Source: CAJQLB01 sp041392065
GTDB lineage: Bacteria; Bacteroidota; Bacteroidia; Flavobacteriales; Flavobacteriaceae
Reading direction: 5' to 3'
DNA: 64,000 nt
Assembly: GCA_041392065.1 (NCBI GenBank)
Contig: JAWKMU010000002.1
Coordinates: 62,001 to 126,000, forward strand
The translations under genes were made by a program, and so were the position numbers. Positions 9,907 to 17,619 of the stretch are shown here, one piece after another (within the stretch, counting starts at the first letter, position 1; each line of letters begins with the position of its first letter). The notes beneath the pieces are model-generated. The model was not told the origin of the DNA and made no database searches. It saw only the letters and a program-made list of their open reading frames with translations.

Positions 9907-10245
9907 ATGAGACAAGATAGACAACTTATTGTATTAACTCACCTCAGCCAATTGGTCACTTTAGTACTAGGTTTTGGGAGTTTAATTCTGCCTTTAATTC
10001 TTTGGATAACCAATAAAGAAAAAGTGTATCAGATGGATATACATGGTAAGAATATTGTAAATTTTCAATTGAGTATTCTTATTTATTCTATTATTTGCAT
10101 TCCATTGATTCTATTCTTAGGATTAGGAATTTTAGGGCTTATCGCATTGGCATTTATAGCAATAATTTTTCCAGTAATCAATGCAATAAAGGCGAGTAAT
10201 GGTGAAACTCCAACTTATCCTTTAGCAATTAATATTATTCATTAA
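9907..10245 (+). CDS. DUF4870 domain membrane protein
   Basis: A 112-residue protein with three hydrophobic segments (about 12-34, 50-72, 75-95) and the DUF4870/Tic20-like pattern LTHLSQL...LPLILWITNKEK...HGKNIVNFQLS. The family is small, widespread and of unknown function. It is monocistronic, preceded by an AT-rich region and followed by a strong hairpin terminator shared with the convergent dnaN. Confidence 0.8.
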   Translation: MRQDRQLIVLTHLSQLVTLVLGFGSLILPLILWITNKEKVYQMDIHGKNIVNFQLSILIYSIICIPLILFLGLGILGLIALAFIAIIFPVINAIKASNGETPTYPLAINIIH

Positions 10246-10299
10246 AAGATAAAGTTATCTCTTAGTTTTATTAGTTAGTTAGTTTATTCGAGATAATTA

Positions 10300-10327
10300 A
10301 AAAAGCCACTCAACTGAGTGGCTTTTT
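10300..10327. terminator. Bidirectional rho-independent terminator
   Basis: GCCACTCA at 10305-10312 pairs with TGAGTGGC at 10315-10322, flanked by an A run on the left and a T run on the right. The hairpin therefore works in both directions between the convergent DUF4870 gene and dnaN. Confidence 0.85.
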
Positions 10328-10349
10328 CTTTTTATAGAGTTGAATTAAT

Positions 10350-11468
10350 TTAGTTGTTTAACATCACAGGCATTACTAGCATGGTTACATTTTCGCCTTC
10401 ATCTAAGCCATCAATTGGAGTTAGAATTCCTGCTCTGTTTGGTAAGCTCATTTCTAGTTGTACGTCATCAGAGCTTAAATTGTTTAACATTTCGGTTAAA
10501 AAGCGAGAGTTAAACCCAATTTGCATATCATCACCTTGGTAATCACAGGTTAAACGCTCTTCTGCTTTGTTTGAGTAGTCAATATCTTCAGCTGAAATAT
10601 TAAGTTCAGCACCAGCAATTTTTAGCCTTATTTGATGTGTAGTCTTGTTTGAGAAAATTGATACACGTCGTACAGAATTTAAAAACTGTGTTCTACCAAT
10701 GGTAAGTTTATTTGGGTTTTCCCTTGGTATAACGGCTTCATAATTTGGATACTTTCCATCAATCAATCTACAGATAAGTACAGAATTGTCAAAAATAAAT
10801 TTTGCGTTGGAATCGTTATATTCAATTGTAACATCATCTTCAGAACCTAACAAGATACCTTTTAATAAATTAAGAGGTTTTTTTGGCATAATGAATTCAG
10901 CAGTTTCTGATGCCGAAACATCAGTACGTGTATATTTTACTAATTTGTGAGCATCAGTTGCTACAAACGTTAAACTCTCTGTCGAAAATTGAAAAAATAC
11001 ACCACTCATTACAGGACGTAAATCGTCATTTCCAGCAGCAAAAATGGTTTTACTAATGGCAGTTGCTAATATATCTCCTGATACAGTTGTAACACTTGGG
11101 TTGTCCAACTCTATAGCCTTCGGAAATTCGTCACCATTAGCATAAGCCAATGCATATTTTCCATGATTAGAACTAATTTCTATAGTGTTATTATCTTCAA
11201 CAATAAAAGTTAAAGGTTGTTCAGGAAAGGTTTTAAGTGTTTCTAACAATAATTTTGCTGGCACAGCAATACTGCCCTTACTGTCACTGTCAACGTCAAT
11301 AGTTGATGACATGGTAGTTTCTAAATCACTAGCAGAAACTGTTAGTTTTGATTGGTTAAGTTCAAATAGAAAATTATCTAAAATAGGTAAGGTGTTTGAG
11401 CTATTAATAACACCACCTAAAACTTGTAATTGCTTTAATAAATAGGTACTAGATACTATAAACTTCAT
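10350..11468 (-). CDS. dnaN: DNA polymerase III subunit beta (sliding clamp)
   Basis: The 372-residue product has full clamp length and all three clamp domains. Recognisable segments are MKFIVSSTYLLKQLQVLGGVI at the N-terminus, DLETTMSSTIDVD, ISKTIFAAGNDDLRPVMSGVFF, DGKYPNYEAVIP in the middle domain, and the C-terminal NRAGILTPIDG...MLVMPVMLNN. The clamp forms a ring dimer that tethers polymerase III and other DNA enzymes to DNA. It lies downstream of the GldFG cluster with its own probable promoter (11507-11514) and is followed by a bidirectional terminator. Neither dnaA nor an origin is visible next to it. Confidence 0.97.
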   Translation of the reverse strand: MKFIVSSTYLLKQLQVLGGVINSSNTLPILDNFLFELNQSKLTVSASDLETTMSSTIDVDSDSKGSIAVPAKLLLETLKTFPEQPLTFIVEDNNTIEISSNHGKYALAYANGDEFPKAIELDNPSVTTVSGDILATAISKTIFAAGNDDLRPVMSGVFFQFSTESLTFVATDAHKLVKYTRTDVSASETAEFIMPKKPLNLLKGILLGSEDDVTIEYNDSNAKFIFDNSVLICRLIDGKYPNYEAVIPRENPNKLTIGRTQFLNSVRRVSIFSNKTTHQIRLKIAGAELNISAEDIDYSNKAEERLTCDYQGDDMQIGFNSRFLTEMLNNLSSDDVQLEMSLPNRAGILTPIDGLDEGENVTMLVMPVMLNN

Positions 11469-11506
11469 TGGTATCGTATTCGTTTTTGTTCTTTAATTAA
11501 TTGATA

Positions 11507-11514
11507 CAAATATA
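11507..11514 (-). promoter_or_regulatory. Probable -7 promoter element of dnaN
   Basis: On the minus strand this reads TATATTTG, a perfect match to the Bacteroidota TAnnTTTG -7 box, about 40 bases upstream of the dnaN ATG at 11468. I do not see a clear TTG box at the ideal distance. Confidence 0.4.
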
Positions 11515-11556
11515 TCTTATACTTGCTAATATTGGAAACAAACTTATTAACAAATC

Positions 11557-11576
11557 ATTCCCACGAAAGTGAGAAT
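11557..11576. repeat. Short inverted repeat (ATTCCCAC-GAAA-GTGAGAAT)
   Basis: Eight-base arms at 11557-11564 and 11569-11576 pair at seven positions around a GAAA tetraloop. It lies between the stop of the GldFG gene (11592) and the dnaN upstream region. Hairpins of this type (ATTCCCAC...GTGGGAAT) are, from memory, dispersed in Flavobacteriaceae genomes. It may also serve as the end of the GldFG transcript. Confidence 0.5.
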
Positions 11577-11591
11577 CTCATGATGCAAAGA

Positions 11592-13970
11592 CTAAGCTTG
11601 TTTTGCGTACTTTTTTCTTCTAAAATAACTAAAAACAAACCCAAAAACACCGAGCAGTACTAATGGTAAAGCAATATTTATAATTTGCCATTTTGTTTTT
11701 TCGGCTGCAATTTTTTGTGGATCCATGAAGGCAATAGCTATTTCTTTAGAGCGAATGTTTATAAGTCCATCGTCATCCAACAAATAATTTACAGCATTAA
11801 GTAAAAATTCCTTGTTGCCATAGAGTTGACCAGTTCCTCTATCAAAACCAAGTTCTAAAGGACCATTTCTACCAACATCGTTTTTTATTACATCGCCATC
11901 TGCAATCACTACCATTTTGGTTGGTGAGCTTTCTGTTTTATCATCAGTAATCTTAACAGGTTTTACTCTGTTGTTGTACACACTTGTAAAATTACCTTCA
12001 AGCAAAACAGCTAGATTTTGATTTCCATTTTTATAATCTTCAGGATTTGGTTCTGTCTTAATATCGTCAAGACTTACCACTTTTGGAGTGCCATCTAATT
12101 TGGATAAAGGTGAACTTTTTAAAAGTATGGTTTTAGACACAGTATTAGGTAAAGTATCAATTTGATTGGCAAAATCAAACTTTACCAAGTTGAGGTTATT
12201 CACTATTGGGTGATTTGAAGCACTGCTAACCAAAGGAGCATATTGCCATTGAATAGGCTGAAATTGGGTTTCGCTACCTTCGCCAATAGCTAAGGTAATT
12301 GGTGCAGAATACATGTCGTTTACAAGCAAAGGATTGATACGTACACCATATTTAAAGAAAAAATCGGTTAGGTTTAGATCTCTCGGTGTTGCAACACTCG
12401 AGCCTGTTTCGTTATACAAACTATCTTTTTCTATAGCGACATTATCAATTAGCCACATACTTTTACCACCATTCATGGTGTATTGGTCTAAAACATATTT
12501 TTCTTCTTCTGTAAATGCTTCTGTAGGTTTTGCTGAAATGATTAAGTCATAATCTTTTAAACTATTCAAGGTAGTTTCAGCATTATTAGCAACACTATCT
12601 AATGTAAAAGGTGCAATAAAGTAATAGTCTCTTAACGAAGTGACAAAGTCGGCAACGTACCTGTTTTCCAATTGTCCATTGCCACGTAAAACAGCTATTT
12701 TTCGTTTTTTAGGATTGATGAGCTTACTAAAACCATCAGCAAAAGCATATTCTAAATGCTGCACAGAATTGGTAACTAATTCTTGCCGATTGGCTCCAAT
12801 TTTATTTTTAATCAGAGGAATTTCTATAGTTGTTTCACCATAGCTCGCCAAAGCCCAAGGAATAATGATTTCCTGACTGCTTTTCCCATTTTCCTGAACG
12901 CTTAATCGCATTGGTGTTAAACCACGTTCATTAAGTAATTGTAAGTTTTGGTCGCGAACAGACTCATCTTCAATAGGATTTATAAATCCAAACTGAATCT
13001 TACTGTTTTCATCAGAGAACTCTTCAAGTAGTTGTCTGGTTTCATCTTGTAAACGTCTGAATTCTGATGGAAAATCACCTTCCAAAAACACATCAATATA
13101 AAGAGGTTCTTCAGCACTATTTACAATATCTAAAGTCGCTTTACTTAAGGTGTAGCGTTTATCTTTAGTTAGGTCGAAACGTTTGTAAAAGCCTTGTGTA
13201 AATACATTGATTACAATCAATCCTAAACCAATTAAAAGCAGAGGTTTTAAAGCTTTAAAATTTACTTTTTCAGAACTGATGCCAAGTGTAGTTAACAGAA
13301 TAAAAATGACTGTTACAGTAATAAAATAAAGTAAATCTCTCGTATCTATAATACCACGACTAATGCTTTCGTAATGAGCTTGCATTCCTAAAGCATCAAC
13401 TGACATAAAATTATCTAAACTTTCAAAGCCAATATAAAAGAAAAGGCAAATAAAGACAGCAACAATAAAGGCAACAATTTGATTTTTAGACAACGATGAT
13501 GAAAATACTCCAATTGCTGTATATGAAGCTACCAAAAACAGTAAACCAAGATAAGAACCAATGGTACTTGCTAAATCTAAATTTCCTATTGGATTACCTA
13601 ATCGGTAAACTGTGTAAACATATAATAAGGTTGGGATTAAGGCTAAAACAATCAATACAACTGCACCAAAATATTTACCTAAAACTATCTGTAATTTTGA
13701 AATTGGTCTGGTTAAAAGCAGTTCTAAGGTACCTTGTCGTTTTTCTTCCGAAAAGCTTCTCATAGTCACAGCAGGAATGAGAAAAATTAAAACCCAAGGT
13801 GCTAAAGTGAAAAAGGAGGTCAGGTCTGCAAAGCCATAATCCAGAATATTAAATTCATTTTTAAATAGCCAAAGAAATAATCCGTTAATGATTAAAAATA
13901 TAGCCAAAACCAAATAACCAATTGGTGAAGCAAAAAACGATGTAAATTCTTTTTTTAGTAGTGCAAACAT
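11592..13970 (-). CDS. Fused gliding-motility ABC permease and accessory protein GldF-GldG
   Basis: The 792-residue protein joins two proteins that are separate in Flavobacterium johnsoniae. Residues 1-230 are a six-helix ABC-2-type permease matching GldF (MFALLKKEFTSFFASPIGYL, FSEEKRQGTLELLLTRPI). From about 238 a new membrane helix (PLLLIGLGLIVINVF) leads into GldG: RFDLTKDKRYTLSKAT, VFLEGDFPSEFRRLQDETRQ, then the extracytoplasmic ABC_transp_aux-like domain, ending in a C-terminal helix at about 765-785. No in-frame Met starts a separate GldG at the junction. GldA (the ATPase) is not in the window. GldF/GldG support gliding in some species. The start codon overlaps the stop of the upstream ABM gene by one base (TAATG), implying translational coupling. 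Confidence 0.88.
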   Translation of the reverse strand: MFALLKKEFTSFFASPIGYLVLAIFLIINGLFLWLFKNEFNILDYGFADLTSFFTLAPWVLIFLIPAVTMRSFSEEKRQGTLELLLTRPISKLQIVLGKYFGAVVLIVLALIPTLLYVYTVYRLGNPIGNLDLASTIGSYLGLLFLVASYTAIGVFSSSLSKNQIVAFIVAVFICLFFYIGFESLDNFMSVDALGMQAHYESISRGIIDTRDLLYFITVTVIFILLTTLGISSEKVNFKALKPLLLIGLGLIVINVFTQGFYKRFDLTKDKRYTLSKATLDIVNSAEEPLYIDVFLEGDFPSEFRRLQDETRQLLEEFSDENSKIQFGFINPIEDESVRDQNLQLLNERGLTPMRLSVQENGKSSQEIIIPWALASYGETTIEIPLIKNKIGANRQELVTNSVQHLEYAFADGFSKLINPKKRKIAVLRGNGQLENRYVADFVTSLRDYYFIAPFTLDSVANNAETTLNSLKDYDLIISAKPTEAFTEEEKYVLDQYTMNGGKSMWLIDNVAIEKDSLYNETGSSVATPRDLNLTDFFFKYGVRINPLLVNDMYSAPITLAIGEGSETQFQPIQWQYAPLVSSASNHPIVNNLNLVKFDFANQIDTLPNTVSKTILLKSSPLSKLDGTPKVVSLDDIKTEPNPEDYKNGNQNLAVLLEGNFTSVYNNRVKPVKITDDKTESSPTKMVVIADGDVIKNDVGRNGPLELGFDRGTGQLYGNKEFLLNAVNYLLDDDGLINIRSKEIAIAFMDPQKIAAEKTKWQIINIALPLVLLGVFGFVFSYFRRKKYAKQA

Positions 13971-14266
13971 TAAGGTAAACTTACAATTTTATCCACACTC
14001 CAAGCTTGTGGCTTATCATTAAACAATGGTTTGGTCTGTGACCAGACTTTTTTAAACAGTTCAGAGGTTCTGTAATTTTCTAAATAAGATGCATTATCCC
14101 AATAACTATAGGTAAAAAAGACATTGGAATCTTGTTGCTCTCTGTACAATTCTAAATAACGACAACCTTCAAAGTTTCGTATGTTTTTCTTAACTGCATG
14201 AAAGTTACTTAAAAAGGTATCTATATGCTTAGGTTCAAAACTCATTTTTACAATTCTTACTAACAT
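13970..14266 (-). CDS. Antibiotic biosynthesis monooxygenase (ABM) family protein
   Basis: A 98-residue single-domain protein with the dimeric ferredoxin-like ABM pattern: MLVRIVKMSFEP at the start, FHAVKKNIRNFEGCRYLELYR and FFTYSYWDNASYLENYR. Family members include heme- or quinol-oxidising monooxygenases and many uncharacterised small proteins. It sits one base after the SAM hydroxide adenosyltransferase gene and overlaps gldFG by one base, so it belongs to that operon. Function here is unknown. Confidence 0.8.
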   Translation of the reverse strand: MLVRIVKMSFEPKHIDTFLSNFHAVKKNIRNFEGCRYLELYREQQDSNVFFTYSYWDNASYLENYRTSELFKKVWSQTKPLFNDKPQAWSVDKIVSLP

Positions 14267-14267
14267 A

Positions 14268-15110
14268 TTATTCCTTAAAAAAATTAACTGTTATGGTATC
14301 TCGCATTTCTAATCCCATTAAAGTTGTAGCACTACCAACGGTTGAACTATTACTTTTGTATACTGCAATTTCAAGGTAATTGGATGAGTTAAATACAACC
14401 AGACCTCTACCTTCATCAAAACGCTTGTCTTCTGGTAAGCTAAAATCTACAATATCAGAATATTTGTTATAGATGGTTTTAAATTTATAGTTTCTTGCAG
14501 ATACTTCAAAAGGTCGTCCCTTTTGGATGTCTTCAAAAAATTTCTTTTTAATGTTAGATACTACGTTGCCATAATTATCTACATAAATAACACTACCAAT
14601 AATTTGGTTTTGGGCATCATTTACAAAAGGAATAAGGTTTTTTATTGGTTTTATATGTTCTATCTTTTTTCCTATCACATCGAGTGTGCCACCACGAGCT
14701 ATGTGGCAAGCTACCTTTACAAAAACATCAAGAACAGGAAAACTTGAAGTGAGTTTATCGTGAATATTGATTTCAACAATTTTTTCAGGAGCAATTTCAG
14801 TACAAATCATGCTCATAATGCCATTGTTGGCACAAACAAAATAGTGGTCGTCCAGCTTTAAGGCAATGTGTTTGTTTTCCTCGTTTATTTCAGAATCTAT
14901 TCCAATAATGTGGATAGAACCTTTCGGGAAACTTTTGTAAGCATTTTGAATAATATAAGCAGCCTCAGGAATATTAAAAGGTGAGACTGAATGCGAAATA
15001 TCAACAATCATAGCATTGCCCAACTCTGAGTAAATAGCACCTTTTATGGCGCCAGAAAAATGATCTTTTTCTCCGAAATCGGTTGTTAAAGTGATTATTG
15101 CCATTGGCAA
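14268..15110 (-). CDS. SAM hydroxide adenosyltransferase (DUF62 family)
   Basis: A 280-residue protein with the family N-terminus IITLTTDFGEKDHFSGAIKG, the ISHSVSPFNIPEAAY segment, FVCANNGIMS and the C-terminal domain containing YVDNYGNVVSNI. Enzymes of this family cleave S-adenosylmethionine with hydroxide (water) to adenosine and methionine; they are relatives of fluorinases and chlorinases. The second Met (15104, MAIITLTTDFG) matches the usual family start better than the first (MPMAI). It is the first gene of the SAM hydrolase-ABM-GldFG operon and is divergent from phoH. Confidence 0.9.
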   Translation of the reverse strand: MPMAIITLTTDFGEKDHFSGAIKGAIYSELGNAMIVDISHSVSPFNIPEAAYIIQNAYKSFPKGSIHIIGIDSEINEENKHIALKLDDHYFVCANNGIMSMICTEIAPEKIVEINIHDKLTSSFPVLDVFVKVACHIARGGTLDVIGKKIEHIKPIKNLIPFVNDAQNQIIGSVIYVDNYGNVVSNIKKKFFEDIQKGRPFEVSARNYKFKTIYNKYSDIVDFSLPEDKRFDEGRGLVVFNSSNYLEIAVYKSNSSTVGSATTLMGLEMRDTITVNFFKE

Positions 15111-15213
15111 ATTGTTGATATTTTTTTAATTATTTTGATGGTAATTTTTGTACTTTTAAGCCATACAAAACTAATAAATCCAAAGAGATTTATTTTATAA
15201 AATTTTTCAGCAT

Positions 15214-16167
15214 TTGAACGAAATAATTATCGAGCTTGAAGAAGTTAGCCCTAAAGAATTTTTTGGCGAGCAAAACATTAACATAGAACTTCTAAAAAAA
15301 CACTTCCCAAAATTAAAAATTGTAGCACGAGGAAATAAATTAAAGGCTTTTGGCGATGAAGAATTGCTGGAAGAATTTGATAGACGCATCACTATGCTCA
15401 TGACACATTTTGGTAAATACAATAAACTGGACGAAAACGTTATTGAGCGCGTGCTGACAAGCCAGAGTAGTGACGATTACCAAACGTCAGATTCTAGTGG
15501 AGCAGTTTTGGTGCATGGTGTAGGAGGTAAGCTGATTAAAGCACAAACAGCCAATCAGCGTAAGTTGGTAGAGAGCATGAAAAAGAATGACATGGTGTTT
15601 GCTATAGGTCCTGCTGGAACAGGAAAGACTTACACAGGAGTTGCTTTAGCAGTTCAAGCTTTAAAAAATAAAGAAGTAAAGCGTATTATATTAACACGTC
15701 CTGCGGTTGAAGCTGGTGAAAATTTAGGTTTTCTTCCTGGTGATTTAAAAGAAAAACTAGACCCTTACATGCAGCCATTGTATGATGCTTTACGTGATAT
15801 GATTCCTGCCGAGAAGTTAGCACACTACATAGAAAATGGCACCATACAGATAGCACCTTTAGCGTTTATGCGTGGTCGTACTTTAGATAATGCCTTTGTA
15901 ATTTTAGACGAAGGTCAGAATACGACGCATGCACAAATGAAAATGTTCTTGACTAGAATGGGAAAAAACGCAAAGTTTTTGCTAACAGGAGATCCTGGAC
16001 AAATTGATTTGCCAAGAAGAACCATTTCAGGATTAAAGGAAGCCCTACTTATTTTGAAAAATGTTGAAGGCGTTGGCATTATTTTCTTAGACGATAAAGA
16101 TGTGATTCGTCATACCTTGGTTAAGAAAATTATTGCAGCCTATAAAAGTATTGAGAATAGAGAATAA
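15214..16167 (+). CDS. PhoH-family ATPase
   Basis: The 317-residue product has the PhoH-like layout: an N-terminal alpha/beta domain (residues about 1-75), then the P-loop domain with GPAGTGKTYTG at 132-142, TRPAVEAGENLGFLPGD, and FVILDEGQNTT as the Walker B region. PhoH proteins are ATPases or helicases linked to RNA metabolism, often beside ybeY. The start is TTG at 15214 (MNEIIIELEEVSP); no ATG gives the conserved N-terminus. It is divergent from the SAM hydrolase gene and upstream of purC. Confidence 0.92.
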   Translation: MNEIIIELEEVSPKEFFGEQNINIELLKKHFPKLKIVARGNKLKAFGDEELLEEFDRRITMLMTHFGKYNKLDENVIERVLTSQSSDDYQTSDSSGAVLVHGVGGKLIKAQTANQRKLVESMKKNDMVFAIGPAGTGKTYTGVALAVQALKNKEVKRIILTRPAVEAGENLGFLPGDLKEKLDPYMQPLYDALRDMIPAEKLAHYIENGTIQIAPLAFMRGRTLDNAFVILDEGQNTTHAQMKMFLTRMGKNAKFLLTGDPGQIDLPRRTISGLKEALLILKNVEGVGIIFLDDKDVIRHTLVKKIIAAYKSIENRE

Positions 16168-16209
16168 TTTAGTCTGCAGTAAGTAGTAGCAGTTTTCAAT
16201 AAATTATAT

Positions 16210-16236
16210 TGTCATTCAGAGCAGAGCGAAGAATAT
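16210..16236. repeat. Dispersed short repeat of GTCATTCAGAGC...GAAGAAT type
   Basis: The segment GTCATTCAGAGCAGAGCGAA, followed by GAAT, lies just upstream of purC. It resembles a short sequence (TGTCATTCTGAGCG-AGTCGAAGAATC) that I remember as frequent between genes of Bacteroidota, and it shares its core with the copy at 26803-26842. Confidence 0.5.
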
Positions 16237-16250
16237 AGATTAAATAAAGA

Positions 16251-17198
16251 ATGAATAATACTATAACAGATACCAATTTTAACTTTCCAAACCAAAAAAG
16301 TGTTTACAAAGGCAAAGTACGTGAAGTCTATAACATTAACGATGAGCAATTGGTTATGATTGCTACTGACAGACTTTCGGCTTTTGATGTTGTGATGCCA
16401 AAAGGTATTCCTTATAAAGGACAAATTCTAAATCAGATTGCTACCAAAATGATGAAAGCAACAGAAGACTTAGTTCCAAACTGGTTAGTTGCCACTCCTG
16501 ACCCAAATGTTGCAGTTGGTCATTTATGCGAACCTTTTAAAGTTGAAATGGTGATACGTGGTTATCTTTCTGGTCATGCAGCACGTGAATATAAGGCTGG
16601 AAAACGAATGCTTTGCGGAGTTGCTATGCCTAAAGACATGAAAGAAAACGATAAGTTTCCAGAACCTATTATTACGCCAGCTACTAAAGCTGAAATGGGA
16701 AACCACGATGAAGATATTTCCAGAGAAGATATTTTAAAACGAGGTATTGTTTCTGAAGACGATTATTTAGTTTTGGAAGATTACACCAGAAAGCTATTTC
16801 AACGTGGAACTGAAATAGCTGCTTCGAGAGGACTAATTTTAGTTGATACTAAATATGAATTTGGAAAAACTAAGGACGGAAAAATAGTTTTAATTGACGA
16901 AATACACACTCCAGATTCTTCGCGCTATTTTTATGCTGATGGTTATCAAGAGCGTCAGGATAAAGGCGAAGCACAAAAGCAACTCTCTAAAGAGTTTGTA
17001 CGTCAATGGCTTATTGCAAATAACTTTCAAGGCCTAGAAGGGCAAAAAGTACCTTTTATGAGCGATGAATACATAACAAGCGTATCTGAACGCTATATTG
17101 AGCTTTACGAAAACATCACTGGAGAAACTTTTGTAAAGGCAAATGTATCTAACATACAAGAGCGAATAGAAAGGAATGTGTTGGGTTATTTAGGGTAA
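16251..17198 (+). CDS. purC: Phosphoribosylaminoimidazole-succinocarboxamide synthase (SAICAR synthase)
   Basis: The 315-residue enzyme makes SAICAR from CAIR and aspartate with ATP, the seventh step in purine synthesis. Signatures are VYKGKVREVYNI, MIATDRLSAFDVVMPKGIPYKG, EMVIRGYLSGHAAREYKAGKR, and the SAICAR signature around LILVDTKYEFGK and LIDEIHTPDSSRYF. The length fits the longer, eukaryote-like PurC branch found in Bacteroidota. It starts 83 bases after phoH with a short dispersed repeat in between. Confidence 0.96.
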   Translation: MNNTITDTNFNFPNQKSVYKGKVREVYNINDEQLVMIATDRLSAFDVVMPKGIPYKGQILNQIATKMMKATEDLVPNWLVATPDPNVAVGHLCEPFKVEMVIRGYLSGHAAREYKAGKRMLCGVAMPKDMKENDKFPEPIITPATKAEMGNHDEDISREDILKRGIVSEDDYLVLEDYTRKLFQRGTEIAASRGLILVDTKYEFGKTKDGKIVLIDEIHTPDSSRYFYADGYQERQDKGEAQKQLSKEFVRQWLIANNFQGLEGQKVPFMSDEYITSVSERYIELYENITGETFVKANVSNIQERIERNVLGYLG

Positions 17199-17215
17199 AT
17201 TTTACTTTCGTTTAA

Positions 17216-17333
17216 CGTGTTTGTGTATGATTTGTTGCGGGAAAGGACTTGAGTCATTTTTCGCCGTAACCGAAAGATAATTAATAAGTTTGAATTTCCG
17301 AGTAGGAAATTCAGCCGCAATTAATTATACACG
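17216..17333. repeat. Imperfect palindromic intergenic element (MITE/REP-like)
   Basis: The left end (CGTG at 17216, then TGTATGATTTGTTGCGG to 17240) is an imperfect reverse complement of the right end CCGCAATTAATTATACACG (17315-17333). Inside is a perfect hairpin, GAATTTCC (17292-17299) and GGAAATTC (17305-17312) around a 5-base loop. The whole resembles a repeat I remember between genes of other Flavobacteriaceae. It lies directly before the IS110 left end. Copy number cannot be judged from one window. Confidence 0.5.
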
Positions 17334-17357
17334 TCTCAAGTTTACAATCTATTAATT

Positions 17358-17540
17358 TTAATGATTAATCAGAAAGAACAAAAGAGAGAAATAAGATTAG
17401 TATACACGGTGAAGCTTAGACTTCGACAACATTGGTAATCCTCTCTCTTTTCTACTAAGATTTCGTTCAGTTCTGTGAGACTATAGATCTCGATTTTAAG
17501 TTGTTGAAACGTCAGTAGCTTGTTCTTTCCAAATTTCAAT
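17358..17540 (+). ncRNA. Probable bridge-RNA region in the left end of an IS110-family element
   Basis: About 180 non-coding bases lie directly upstream of an IS110 transposase start, where IS110-group elements encode the bridge RNA that pairs with target and donor DNA. The closing stem would be GAAAGAACAA (17372-17381) with TTGTTCTTTC (17520-17529). Inside is a first stem, AAAGAGAG (17381-17388) with CTCTCTTT (17443-17450), enclosing a smaller GAAG/CTTC hairpin. A second loop region at about 17465-17508 contains GAGA/TCTC and a weak GTTCAG/TTGAA pairing. Two large internal loops inside one structure agree with bridge-RNA architecture. RNA expression and guide pairing are inferred. Confidence 0.5.
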
Positions 17541-17544
17541 TCAT

Positions 17545-17619
17545 ATGAATAAATATAAAGAAATTTATGGAGTTGACATCAGTAAAGATGTTTTTGATGT
17601 TTATGGTTCATTAAAGTGA
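17545..17619 (+). pseudogene. IS110-family transposase, 5' stub
   Basis: ATG at 17545 opens a frame reading MNKYKEI then YGVDISKDVFDVYGS, the N-terminus of IS110-family transposases; the Asp in GVDISK is the first residue of the DEDD RuvC-like catalytic site. Similarity stops after Gly-Ser at about 17610. The frame then reads Leu-Lys-stop in sequence antisense to oxyR. About 22 codons remain of a protein normally over 300 residues, so it is inactive. The break coincides with the truncated end of oxyR. Confidence 0.8.

Noticed and set aside
10350..11468. Possible replication origin near dnaN
   Set aside because: No dnaA, no DnaA-box cluster and no other origin-type genes seen next to dnaN.
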